From Seleniivibrio sp. (lineage in GTDB: Bacteria; Chrysiogenota; Deferribacteres; Deferribacterales; Geovibrionaceae): DNA of 64,000 bases. Of the stretch, positions 1 to 9,195 are shown in pieces (positions within the stretch are counted from its first letter, which is position 1; every line of letters starts with the position of its first letter). Below the pieces are notes generated by a model. It was not told the DNA's origin. It did not search any database and worked only from the letters and a program-made list of their open reading frames with translations. Both the position numbers and the translations under genes were made by a program. The stretch is from contig NZ_JAJOIL010000037.1 of the NCBI RefSeq assembly GCF_021209385.1, forward strand, positions 1-64,000, given 5' to 3'.

Positions 1-1
1 C

Positions 2-325
2 GGCGGCAACGGCGGTACAGGAGGCAACGGTGGAAACGGTGGTAAAGGCGGAGACGGCGGAATCATCACACTGATATACAATCCTTCCAGCCCTCAGCCT
101 CTTGTTGTTGCAGATCCGGCAACATCAGGACTTGCCGGCGGCGCAGGAGGTTCAGGCGGTTCCGGCGGTGCAGGCGGTTCCGGAGGACAAGGCGGCGCAG
201 GAGGATCAGGAGATCCTAACGGCAGTCTTGGAAGTGCAGGAGCCGGAGGCCCATCCGGTGCAAAAGGTCAGGCTGGCACAGCCGGAAAACCGGCGGTTGT
301 AAATATTACACCGAAAGCCGTCTAG
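2..325 (+). CDS. Glycine-rich repeat protein, C-terminal part (5' truncated by window edge)
   Basis: Frame 2 from the window start reads [53 protein letters not shown]...GPSGAKGQAGTAGKPAVVNITPKAV*, stop TAG 323-325. Absent from the ORF track, which calls a different frame here. Paralogous to the next CDS. Confidence 0.85.
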   Translation, partial: GGNGGTGGNGGNGGKGGDGGIITLIYNPSSPQPLVVADPATSGLAGGAGGSGGSGGAGGSGGQGGAGGSGDPNGSLGSAGAGGPSGAKGQAGTAGKPAVVNITPKAV

Positions 326-335
326 GAGATGAAAA

Positions 336-1112
336 ATGGCTATGTTCAACGGTTCAGGAACAAATGGCAATAACGGACAGGATAAAAACACCCCTCCGCC
401 TCAGAAAGGAACATCTCCACAGCCTGCAAAGGCAGGCGACGGGAGCGACTCTCCTAAAGACTCTTGGGGCGAGTATAAACAACGCGGAGGCACAGGCGAC
501 AAAGGAACGAACGGCAGCACAGGTTTAACCGGAGACAACGGTTATAACGGAGACAACGGAACTGACGGCACAAGCGGCACCACTATGGTCATCGACGGAC
601 GCCGTTATACAGGTTCGATCACTCTGAATTTCGCCGGAGGTAACGGCGGCAACGGCGGATGCGGCAGTCGCGGAGGTCAGGGCGGAAACGGTCAACAAGG
701 CGGCGATGGCGGAGACGGCGGTCAGGGTACAAGTCAAGGCATAGGCGGAAACGGTGGCACCGGAGGCACCGGAGGTAACGGCGGCACAGGCGGAAACGGA
801 GGCAACGGCGGCAACGGTGGAAACGGTGGTCAGATATCATTGATATACGACCAGAACTCTCCACAACCTCAGGTACAGGCATCTCCCGCCACAGGTCTGT
901 CCGGCGGAATCGGAGGAGCCAGCGGTGCCGGTGGAAGCGGCGGAATACCCGGCAATGGCGGCGATGGCGGAAATCAGGGTGTTGTCCAGTCAACACCACC
1001 GAATAAAGGCAGTTTCGGAAACACAGGCTATCCGGGCGCACAAGGTAAATCCGGTATTCCAGGAGCTCCCGGCGCGGCAGCCAAAGTATCTTTAATCCCG
1101 GGCGGGGGCTGA
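336..1112 (+). CDS. Glycine-rich repeat protein (GGX core with collagen-like GXY segments)
   Basis: 258-aa ORF, SD-like AGGAG upstream; long [12 protein letters not shown] repeats; shared IxLIYxxxSPQP insert with the upstream CDS. Confidence 0.9.
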   Translation: MAMFNGSGTNGNNGQDKNTPPPQKGTSPQPAKAGDGSDSPKDSWGEYKQRGGTGDKGTNGSTGLTGDNGYNGDNGTDGTSGTTMVIDGRRYTGSITLNFAGGNGGNGGCGSRGGQGGNGQQGGDGGDGGQGTSQGIGGNGGTGGTGGNGGTGGNGGNGGNGGNGGQISLIYDQNSPQPQVQASPATGLSGGIGGASGAGGSGGIPGNGGDGGNQGVVQSTPPNKGSFGNTGYPGAQGKSGIPGAPGAAAKVSLIPGGG

Positions 1113-1116
1113 TAAA

Positions 1117-2193
1117 TTGTCTCAGAATTCAATAATAGAGAAAACATCCGGATATGTGGCGGCTTTTGAGGAATCGTTAGCATCTTCATACGCGTTTAAC
1201 GATACCCAGAAAAAAATCTGGGATATTCTCACAAAAGCCGCTTTTGAATCGGAAAGCCGGATATTTACCAGAGAACCATCTCTATTTCATGACGGAACTC
1301 CGTTGGGCACATCACTGTGCCTGACGGAGGCACCGTTCCGGATAAGGGCTCTCGCGGAAATAGGCGTGTGCAACAGCCTGCTCTCCGAACAGATAGACGA
1401 CAGTCTGCGGACATTAATAGACATTTATGAAACCCTTAACTGGCGTAAATCTGCATCATCAATAAACTGGTTTTGCAGCAATATCTTCCCGGAAGACCCG
1501 ACAAAACTTGAAAATTGGTGGGGCGGAATGTGGCTGGGTGTTGTTATGGGCGAAAACAGCAAAACTGAGCTCCGGCTATATTTTAACCTGAGAAGCGGAA
1601 ATCTGCAGAACAGATGGGAAAAGATAATGAAAACACTGGAACCTTTCGGAAATTTTGCGGATGAAGCATTCAGAAAAGCATCTATAGACTCAACTGCCGT
1701 TCCCGCCGGACTGGGAATCGTCTTTTCAGATGACGAACTTAAAGGCATACGGCTATATCAGGGACTAGAGAAAACAGGCTCAGAACAGATAGCTGCCTTT
1801 CTACAAAAAACTGCACAGACACTGGACTGGGAAAAAGAAATAAATGAACCGCTGCGCAAACTTGAAAATCTGTTCGGATTATCAGCACCACAGAGCATAA
1901 CTGTCTCCCATGACATAAAAGTGACGGATTCCAGACTGGAAAACAGGATTTCACGCGTTAAGGCAGACATAAACTGTACCCGCTACACCAATGTTAACGC
2001 AGACCTTTTTGAAGACTGGATTCTTTCGGCTTTAGACAGCAAAGGGCAAAAAGCTATACAGAATTTTGCACAGCTTCACGCTCAGCAATTCGGAGGTGCC
2101 TCACTGGATTATTTCAGTCTGGGAGCGCAAAAGAACGGAAGCCATCGTACCGTTTATGTTAAACCATCAGGACTGGCATATAGCTGTGAATGA
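1117..2193 (+). CDS. Hypothetical protein, possible ABBA/DMATS-like aromatic prenyltransferase fold
   Basis: 358-aa ORF, TTG start just after the previous stop; DGTPLGTSL and repeated (K/R)xY strand motifs (ELRLYFNLRSG, KGIRLYQG, RVKADINC, TVYVKP). Family assignment tentative. Confidence 0.8.
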   Translation: MSQNSIIEKTSGYVAAFEESLASSYAFNDTQKKIWDILTKAAFESESRIFTREPSLFHDGTPLGTSLCLTEAPFRIRALAEIGVCNSLLSEQIDDSLRTLIDIYETLNWRKSASSINWFCSNIFPEDPTKLENWWGGMWLGVVMGENSKTELRLYFNLRSGNLQNRWEKIMKTLEPFGNFADEAFRKASIDSTAVPAGLGIVFSDDELKGIRLYQGLEKTGSEQIAAFLQKTAQTLDWEKEINEPLRKLENLFGLSAPQSITVSHDIKVTDSRLENRISRVKADINCTRYTNVNADLFEDWILSALDSKGQKAIQNFAQLHAQQFGGASLDYFSLGAQKNGSHRTVYVKPSGLAYSCE

Positions 2194-3106
2194 TAAAAAT
2201 ATCACAGCATCAGCAACTAAAGCTGCTGATTTTTTGATAAAAAAGCAAACGACGGAAGGTTTCTGGCACGACTACGATCTGGTTGTCGGCAGCAGCAGAG
2301 CGTGGACAACGGCATATGTGGCGAAAGCACTGACAGGGTTTGCCGCCGACGCACTGTGCATAAAAAAAGCCTGTAAAGCGCTCTTAAGAATAAAAAGCGA
2401 ATCCGGCTGGGGCTATAATCTTGTAACGTCAGAAGACGCAGACACAATATCTTTTTGTCTGCGTTTTCTGAACGCTGCAAATGATAAAGTACAGCCAGAG
2501 ACGGCAAAATCACTTTTACAGCCTTTCATAGAAAACAATGGTAATGTTAAGACCTTTTCCGGAATACAATTCGGTTCATGGAGTACAGAACACCTTGATG
2601 TAGCGGCGTCTGTGGGATTGGCTCTTGCTGAATGTGCTGAAGAAGAATTAACAGAACTGATAGCACAACGCATCCATAAACATATAGTAGACAATGACAG
2701 ACTTAATTCATTCTGGTGGGTATCTCCGGTTTATACACCAAGCATAACACTTGAGTTTTTCAGTCAATGGGATAAGAAACACAATTTTTCAAAAGCGGCA
2801 GCACGGCATTTCAGATCATCTGTATTCAGTCTCAAATCAGTAATGGACAAGGCTCTTTTTATAAAAGCAGAATATTACGCTGCACAAATAAACGGAGAAA
2901 AACTGCATACGGACAAATTGAAAAAAATTATAAAAGAAATCATTGTATGTCAAAATCCTGACGGTTCATGGAATCCGTCCGCAATAATGAAAATCCCCAG
3001 ACAATCAGCATACGACCCGGACTTCACTCTCGCTCCTGATCTGTACCGACTTATGACCACTGCAACAGCAATGGAATCAATCATGCTCATTTCCAATCAA
3101 CAATAA
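2186..3106 (+). CDS. Squalene/hopene cyclase-like alpha/alpha-toroid protein (prenyltransferase/squalene oxidase repeats)
   Basis: QW-like motifs QTTEGFW, SGWGYN, CQNPDGSWNP; acidic EDADTISF motif. In-frame GTG at 2186 overlaps the upstream stop (GTGAATGA) and is a better start than the ATG at 2066. Confidence 0.75.
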   Translation: MNDKNITASATKAADFLIKKQTTEGFWHDYDLVVGSSRAWTTAYVAKALTGFAADALCIKKACKALLRIKSESGWGYNLVTSEDADTISFCLRFLNAANDKVQPETAKSLLQPFIENNGNVKTFSGIQFGSWSTEHLDVAASVGLALAECAEEELTELIAQRIHKHIVDNDRLNSFWWVSPVYTPSITLEFFSQWDKKHNFSKAAARHFRSSVFSLKSVMDKALFIKAEYYAAQINGEKLHTDKLKKIIKEIIVCQNPDGSWNPSAIMKIPRQSAYDPDFTLAPDLYRLMTTATAMESIMLISNQQ

Positions 3107-3196
3107 AAACCAGTTCTCTATTTTTTAACAACAAGACAATAGCGTAGCCAAAAAAGCCCTGATATGATATTAATGTTCGTTGCAATTGGAGGGAGA

Positions 3197-4306
3197 ATGG
3201 GGATACTCAGCGACAAAAAGATAGGGATTGCGCTTTCCGGCGGAGGGATAAGAGCCATCGCATTTCATGCGGGCGTGGTTCAGTTCCTTGCTGAAAATAA
3301 TCTTATGCGCAAGATAACAAACATTTCATCCGTATCAGGCGGCAGCCTGTTCACAGGTATTGTCTTTCATCTTTCCGGAAACATGTGGCCGACAGCCCCC
3401 CAGTTCACTGAAAAAATACTCCCCAGACTGCGATACCTGATGACCTCCACCTCGTTACAGCAAGCCAGTATGTCCGCGCTTATGAAACCTTCAAACTGGA
3501 AAAATATCCTGTACAAAAGAGGAATTGTCATTGCCCAGACTATAGAGTCTCTATGGGGGATCGACTCGGTTCTCGCCGATCTGCCGCAAACACCCGTATG
3601 GACAATCAACGGAACAAATGGGGAGAACGGACAGCGGTTCCGGTTTAAGAACGAAACAATGGGCGATCACAGAACCGGATATGCCTCCGCAAGAATGTTC
3701 AAAACCGCCAAAGCAATGGCTATCTCTGCGGCATTTCCTATCGGCATAGGTCCCATAGAAATTGATACATCGAGATACAGATGGGAAAAAGAAACATTTA
3801 AAGGTTCCGGTGTGAAAGAGCGCGTCAAACCGGAATATAAAAAACTTCACATCTACGACGGCGGACTATATGACAACCTTGGCACCGAAACGTTCTACAA
3901 GGTTGGCGAGCAGGATGTTCAGCTCAACACAAAGGACGTTGATTTCGTGATAATTTCAGATGCAGGCTCGCCGTTCATAGAGACCCCGCTTTCAGACGCC
4001 TTTTCACTGCGCCGTGCGAATAAACTGATAGATATTCTCATGGAACAAAGCAGGATTCTGCGTGTGCGTTCGTTCATGAACTTTCTAAGAAACAACGGCA
4101 ACTCGGGAGTTTATCTGTCGCTTTCCGACAGCGCTCTTCTTTCATACACTTCAAAGGGTGAAGACCTCACCGTCAGCGAAGTGACTGCCGCAAGACAGTT
4201 TCCCACATCCCTTGACCAGATGACAGGATTTGAATTCGATTCGCTGGTCAAATGCGGATATCAGGCGGCAGCACTCAATATCGAAAAATACCTTAACGGC
4301 AACTGA
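3197..4306 (+). CDS. Patatin-like phospholipase family protein
   Basis: ALSGGGIRA oxyanion motif, SVSGG (GxSxG-like) nucleophile elbow, YDGGLYDN Asp motif; GGAGGG upstream of ATG 3197 (ORF track start 3164). Confidence 0.85.
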   Translation: MGILSDKKIGIALSGGGIRAIAFHAGVVQFLAENNLMRKITNISSVSGGSLFTGIVFHLSGNMWPTAPQFTEKILPRLRYLMTSTSLQQASMSALMKPSNWKNILYKRGIVIAQTIESLWGIDSVLADLPQTPVWTINGTNGENGQRFRFKNETMGDHRTGYASARMFKTAKAMAISAAFPIGIGPIEIDTSRYRWEKETFKGSGVKERVKPEYKKLHIYDGGLYDNLGTETFYKVGEQDVQLNTKDVDFVIISDAGSPFIETPLSDAFSLRRANKLIDILMEQSRILRVRSFMNFLRNNGNSGVYLSLSDSALLSYTSKGEDLTVSEVTAARQFPTSLDQMTGFEFDSLVKCGYQAAALNIEKYLNGN

Positions 4307-4312
4307 TATCCC

Positions 4313-5083
4313 CTATTTCTTATAAACAATAAGTTCCAAACGGGCGCTTATGTTAAACCTTACGATACCTTTATCGTCGGTAAATCTTTGCAGTTCGCTC
4401 TCGATATCGTTTTGAAGCGCAAAAACCTCACTTATCTCCAGCTCATCCTGACAGTATGTCACAGCCTCTTCAAATGTCATCTCTTTCGGACGCACTTCGT
4501 CAAAGACCTCTGAATAATAGTCTATTCCGTTATCATCCAACCATTTGCGCATATTAAAAGAATTGTTGAACACGCGCGGTTTCACCTGACTTTTGCCGAC
4601 CATATATTTTATAGGTTCAACATCTCTTTTTCCGCCCCACCCCAGATAGATAACCGCTTCTTTAGCACAGTCGCGAACTTTCTGATAATCTTCTGGGAGC
4701 TGTACAGCGGGTGTCATTGTAGAAACGGCTATATCCCACTGTCTGCCCTCTGTGTTGAACGTATCCCACGGGTTGTTGATTATCTCTATGTTTGAGCATC
4801 CTTCTGCAGCCGCGTCCTGTTCAAGGATAGAAAGCATCTCTTTGGATATATCCACTCCTGTAACGCTTTCCGCTTCTTTTGCAAGGCGTATTGTGTAAAC
4901 GCCCGTTCCGCAGCCCACATCCAGAAGCGACCTGCCGCTGAAATCAATTCCTGCCTTTTTCATGGAACCTACTATACGAGCCTCAATACAGTCATTACAG
5001 CTGCTATATCTCGGATAAGAGCCGGACTTCTTTTTCCATCTGTCCAGCATGTATTTATGATCTCTGCCGTTACCTCTTGCCAT
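4313..5083 (-). CDS. Class I SAM-dependent methyltransferase
   Basis: SLLDVGCGTGVYTIRLAKEAESVTGVDIS motif I/II. Confidence 0.85.
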   Translation of the reverse strand: MARGNGRDHKYMLDRWKKKSGSYPRYSSCNDCIEARIVGSMKKAGIDFSGRSLLDVGCGTGVYTIRLAKEAESVTGVDISKEMLSILEQDAAAEGCSNIEIINNPWDTFNTEGRQWDIAVSTMTPAVQLPEDYQKVRDCAKEAVIYLGWGGKRDVEPIKYMVGKSQVKPRVFNNSFNMRKWLDDNGIDYYSEVFDEVRPKEMTFEEAVTYCQDELEISEVFALQNDIESELQRFTDDKGIVRFNISARLELIVYKK

Positions 5084-5278
5084 CTCGCCCCTCCCTCATT
5101 GTAAAATATCTGACATAATACATATCCGAAAAAATTTTAAAGATAAAATATCGCTCTGTATTTTTACAATATTCGCTTCATTATTAATACGTTATTTTCA
5201 TTCTCAATAGACATTGGCTCCACACAGTCAGCCGCACCTTTAACACGTTATTCACCCGTTCATCTGTTTTTAACCATG

Positions 5279-5306
5279 TTGACACTCTTAATATTTGTAA
5301 TATATA
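5279..5306 (+). promoter_or_regulatory. Putative sigma-70 promoter
   Basis: TTGACA - 16 nt - TATATA, upstream of the 5363 CDS. Confidence 0.6.
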
Positions 5307-5362
5307 AGGTTCCTTAGAACGATATACAATTTATTATATAACGCATTATAAGGGGGCAGATC

Positions 5363-6997
5363 TTGAGGAAAACAAAGAAACCGGAATTGGTCACGTCGTC
5401 TTCAAAATGGGAAAAAGGAGCGGTTGCCGGAGGTGTATGGGGAACATCCGAAATGTCTCTCGGGTCACTGCTTCACAACCTTCGGATACCTATGAAAGGT
5501 TACATATTGACCTTCATCGCGATTGTCCTTATGTCGGGAATAAACGTCAGATGGCGGCAGAAAGGTCTCTTTTACAGAGCCGGTCTCTCTTCCGCGCTGC
5601 TTAAGTTATTTTCTCCCAGCCCGAACTTGATTGTCCCCGCCATCGCCATATCCGCAGAAGGGTTTCTCATGGAACTTGGCACGCGCATCGGAGGCAATAA
5701 CCCCATAGGCTATGCCATAGGCGGCGGGCTTGCGCTGATATGTACGATACTGCACAAATTCATACGCGCTTTCATGATGTTCGGTCCGAACATATACATT
5801 CTATACGAAAAATTTTTTGAAGGAACGGTCGGTCTGGCAGGCTTGAAGCAGATAGATCCGATATGGGGCATAATCGCTCTTCTGATGATATATTTCATCT
5901 GCGGCGTTATCGCATCTGCAATAGGCTCCTTCACCGGACACAATCTTGAAACAAACATCAGAACAATAACATACGCAGAGAAAATCCCGTCATTTAAACC
6001 CGAAAAACAGAAAGCGGCAGCGGCATCAAATTTCAAACCTTCGCTGGTCTGGCTCACTCTGGCATTCATCGTAATTTTCGTCGGACTTGTATTCATGCAC
6101 TCCTATCCGTCGATAATACCTTTCCTCGGCATATACTTCATATTCGCGGCGATAAGATATTCAAGGTCGTTGAAACGGCTCCTAAATCCGAAATTTTTTA
6201 TTCCCGTTCTTATCATATCTTTCCTTTCGGGTGCGTTCATCTATGCGGGCGACAGCGGCATGTTCAGCGTTAAAGCCATATCCGGCGGTCTTGCAATGGT
6301 GTTCAGAGCGTGCCTTATGACAATAGCTATCAACGGTATACTGAATGAATTCAAACATCCCAGAATTGCCGCCGCAATCCGCAGAAGATACGGTGACAAA
6401 ATGGACAGAACCATGGAGACTGCGTGGGAAACAAACAAAGCAATGGGATCCGTTGTAACGAAAAAAGACATAAGAACAAGTCCAATGAGTGCTTTAAAAC
6501 AGATACTCATCACAGCCGACAATATGCTCGATGACATTAAGGCAGAGGTCGTCATTGTAACAGGCGGAGTGGACGCTGGCAAAACATCATTCATGGTAAA
6601 AGAAACTGAAAGACTCAAAGCAGATTTCAAAGTATGCGGTTTCGTCTGCAAAGCTAACGTTTATTCAAATAAAAAAGACGACTACAGACTGACAGACCTT
6701 GTTTCGGGCGAGGAAATCCCTTTCTGTAAGCGAAATACAGAGGGAACGTTTGATTTTTCCGATGAGGCTGTCGGCAAAATGACGGAAAAGGTCTTAGCTG
6801 ACGCACAAGATGCCGAATACGTTTTCATAGACGAAGCCGGCAGACTGGAAACAGGCGGCGAAGGATGGAACGGACTGATAACGCAGCTTCTTCGCAAAAG
6901 AATAACCCTTGTTATGGCAGTCCGCGATGTTTTCGTTGACGACATTCTGGATACCTTCGGCATAAAGCGCGTAAAAGTGATTAAAGCGGGGAATTGA
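5363..6997 (+). CDS. Polytopic membrane protein fused to C-terminal THEP1-like P-loop NTPase
   Basis: Multiple hydrophobic segments in about 320 N-terminal aa; C-terminal VVIVTGGVDAGKTS (Walker A) and YVFIDEAGRLE (Walker B-like). TTG start with AGGGGG upstream. Confidence 0.75.
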   Translation: MRKTKKPELVTSSSKWEKGAVAGGVWGTSEMSLGSLLHNLRIPMKGYILTFIAIVLMSGINVRWRQKGLFYRAGLSSALLKLFSPSPNLIVPAIAISAEGFLMELGTRIGGNNPIGYAIGGGLALICTILHKFIRAFMMFGPNIYILYEKFFEGTVGLAGLKQIDPIWGIIALLMIYFICGVIASAIGSFTGHNLETNIRTITYAEKIPSFKPEKQKAAAASNFKPSLVWLTLAFIVIFVGLVFMHSYPSIIPFLGIYFIFAAIRYSRSLKRLLNPKFFIPVLIISFLSGAFIYAGDSGMFSVKAISGGLAMVFRACLMTIAINGILNEFKHPRIAAAIRRRYGDKMDRTMETAWETNKAMGSVVTKKDIRTSPMSALKQILITADNMLDDIKAEVVIVTGGVDAGKTSFMVKETERLKADFKVCGFVCKANVYSNKKDDYRLTDLVSGEEIPFCKRNTEGTFDFSDEAVGKMTEKVLADAQDAEYVFIDEAGRLETGGEGWNGLITQLLRKRITLVMAVRDVFVDDILDTFGIKRVKVIKAGN

Positions 6998-7028
6998 TTA
7001 TTCCCTCAGAAAAGCATATATTGTTTAT

Positions 7029-7823
7029 ATGCAAAAAGACAGAATTGTTAACTTTATCAGCCGGTTTGTAAAAAAACAGGCTGAACGTTGCACAACATCA
7101 TGGGGTGAACCGCTGGTGGGGTTTGCGGATGCTTATCATCCGGAGATACAGAACCTTAAAAACAGGATATCACCCGCCCACGGACTTCCGCAGGAAGTGT
7201 TGCCCGACGCAAAGACGGTGATAGTCTACTTTGTTCCCTTCACAAAAGAACTTGCAGATACAAACAGACACTTGGGAGAGCTTGCCTCTCCCGAGTGGGC
7301 TTTGGCATACGAAGAGACAAACGCAATGTTCAAAGAACTCAATTCCGCTCTGATAAAAGAACTGGAATCAATGGGGTTCGCAGGTCGGGTCGCCCCGCAG
7401 ACATCAACATTCGACACCAATACACTTATAAGCGGATGGTCGCACAGGCATTTCGCATGGGCAGCCGGACTGGGAACGTTCGGCATAAACAACATGCTGA
7501 TAACAAAGAAAGGATGCTGCGGACGCTACAATTCCATCGTAACAAATGTTGAGACTGAACACGGAAAACCTCAGACAGAAGAGAACTGTCTTTATAAAAG
7601 AAACGGAAAATGCGGCGTATGCATGAAACGCTGTCCTTCGGGGGCGCTTACACCTGAAGGGTTCGCGAGACACAAATGCCAGGAGATACTTCTCAAAAAC
7701 GCCGCCATCTACAACAGCTTCGGCACTTCATACACTGACGCCGACGGAAACTCAGTCAGCAGCGGAAGCGACGTATGCGGAAAATGCGTGGCAGGGGTTC
7801 CATGCTCCTTTACTTCTTTGTAA
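7029..7823 (+). CDS. Epoxyqueuosine reductase-like 4Fe-4S protein
   Basis: QueG-like features: FGINNMLITKKGCCGRYNSIVTNVE, CxxCMKRCPSGAL, C-terminal CGKCVAGVPC. Confidence 0.7.
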   Translation: MQKDRIVNFISRFVKKQAERCTTSWGEPLVGFADAYHPEIQNLKNRISPAHGLPQEVLPDAKTVIVYFVPFTKELADTNRHLGELASPEWALAYEETNAMFKELNSALIKELESMGFAGRVAPQTSTFDTNTLISGWSHRHFAWAAGLGTFGINNMLITKKGCCGRYNSIVTNVETEHGKPQTEENCLYKRNGKCGVCMKRCPSGALTPEGFARHKCQEILLKNAAIYNSFGTSYTDADGNSVSSGSDVCGKCVAGVPCSFTSL

Positions 7824-8952
7824 AAACTGAAAAAAAGATAAGTCCGCCGCAGAGAATGAATCCTGCGAAACCGTACATCACTTCAAAACCGAAATGACCG
7901 CCGACAATACCGAGAACTATCGCACCAGTGGTGATGCCGACATCCATAAAAGATGTGAAAAACGCCAGCGCTCCCGCCCTTTCATGCGGCTCTGTCTTAT
8001 CAACAACATACGCCGACAAAGCCGGCATAAAGGCTCCGAATCCAAGCCCGAAAAGTGCGCCGATGAACGCCAGCATATAGACATTTGAAAGAAACGGCAG
8101 ACAGAAGGTTGCCACAGCCAAAATAAACAGGAACGGAATTATTACTTTTCTTCGTCCGTAGATGTCTGAAAGTTTTCCTGCCGCAACCCTGCTTATAAGA
8201 GTAAAAACAGCATAAACAGTGAAGAATATACCGAAATCCGCCATTCCCTTTTTCGGGGCATAGACGGGCAGAAACGTTATCACTGTTCCATAGACGGTGG
8301 ATGCGCTGAAAAAAGTTATTGAAGCAACAAGCACAGGTCTTTTCAGCCCGGCTTCAAAAATACCTTTCTTTCCGTCATGTTTCTCCGGTCTTCTGTCATC
8401 CAGCATAACAAGCGAAAGAAAAGAGAGCGCCGCTGTTATCGCTGACAGAGTGAAAAGGTAATTAAAATCGTGAGTAGCCGTTATTATTCTGCTACCCCAT
8501 GCGGGAAAAAGCGCCATGGCAAATACATTCGCCACACCGTATACCCCCATGACCTCGCCCCTGCGCTGAACAGGCGCAATATCGGCAACATAAGCAAAAG
8601 CCGCCGCCAGATAACATCCGTGAGCTACACCGTGAAACAGACGCAATATATAAAGCGGAACTATGCCTCCCGCATGTGCATAGAAGACAAAAAGAAAAGT
8701 AAACAGCCCTGACCCTAAAAGGAGAAATTTTTTACGCCCGTAGTTATCTGCAAGTTTACCGAAATAAGGTCTTAAAATTACGGATGAAAGTGTAAAAAAA
8801 CCAACAACGGCACCGATCTGTCCTGTTGTTCCGCCGATATCCTGAACAAACTGCGGGATCGTCGGCAAAAGCAGATAGAAACTGCCGAAATAAAGGAATC
8901 CTGAAACACATATCAGAACAAAATTCTTAGAATAAAGTTTGAAATCACTCAT
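7810..8952 (-). CDS. MFS transporter
   Basis: About 12 hydrophobic segments; RPYFGKLADNYGRKK and AAGKLSDIYGRRK loop motifs. Confidence 0.85.
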   Translation of the reverse strand: MSDFKLYSKNFVLICVSGFLYFGSFYLLLPTIPQFVQDIGGTTGQIGAVVGFFTLSSVILRPYFGKLADNYGRKKFLLLGSGLFTFLFVFYAHAGGIVPLYILRLFHGVAHGCYLAAAFAYVADIAPVQRRGEVMGVYGVANVFAMALFPAWGSRIITATHDFNYLFTLSAITAALSFLSLVMLDDRRPEKHDGKKGIFEAGLKRPVLVASITFFSASTVYGTVITFLPVYAPKKGMADFGIFFTVYAVFTLISRVAAGKLSDIYGRRKVIIPFLFILAVATFCLPFLSNVYMLAFIGALFGLGFGAFMPALSAYVVDKTEPHERAGALAFFTSFMDVGITTGAIVLGIVGGHFGFEVMYGFAGFILCGGLIFFSVFTKK

Positions 8953-9143
8953 TTCCGCCTCAAATGGGTCGTATTTTCTATCATTGTATTTTCCTGCAAA
9001 TTTGTCAAAAGATTAATTCAAGAAAAAATATTGAATTTAATAAAAATATTGCTTTTTTTCTTGTAAAAGTTAGTTTTTATAGATAGCAAAAACAGGCCAT
9101 ATTTCAATTTATTGTATTTTTTGCAATTTTTAATGTCGCTTTC

Positions 9144-9195
9144 AACGCCCGGTCTGATAACACCACCTCAGTGGCGGATTATGTTCCGGGGCGTT
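9144..9195. other. Candidate structured RNA element (nested hairpin)
   Basis: AACGCCCGG pairs with CCGGGGCGTT (one bulge); inner ATAA/TTAT and CCAC/GTGG helices. Lies in a large intergenic region. Confidence 0.4.

Noticed and set aside
102-302. 66-aa ORF MLLQIRQHQDLPAAQEVQ...
   Set aside because: Out-of-frame reading of the glycine-rich CDS 2-325; the paralogous frame 2 is clearly the coding one.
525-1041. Minus-strand ORFs antisense to the glycine-rich gene (525-737, 619-1041)
   Set aside because: Open frames caused by GC-rich GGX repeats; low-complexity RRCRR-like translation with no motifs.
3197-4306. Patatin as a CBASS (CapV-type) effector
   Set aside because: No cGAS/DncV-like nucleotidyltransferase, E1/E2 or HORMA genes are adjacent in the window; the upstream genes are glycine-rich and cyclase-like.
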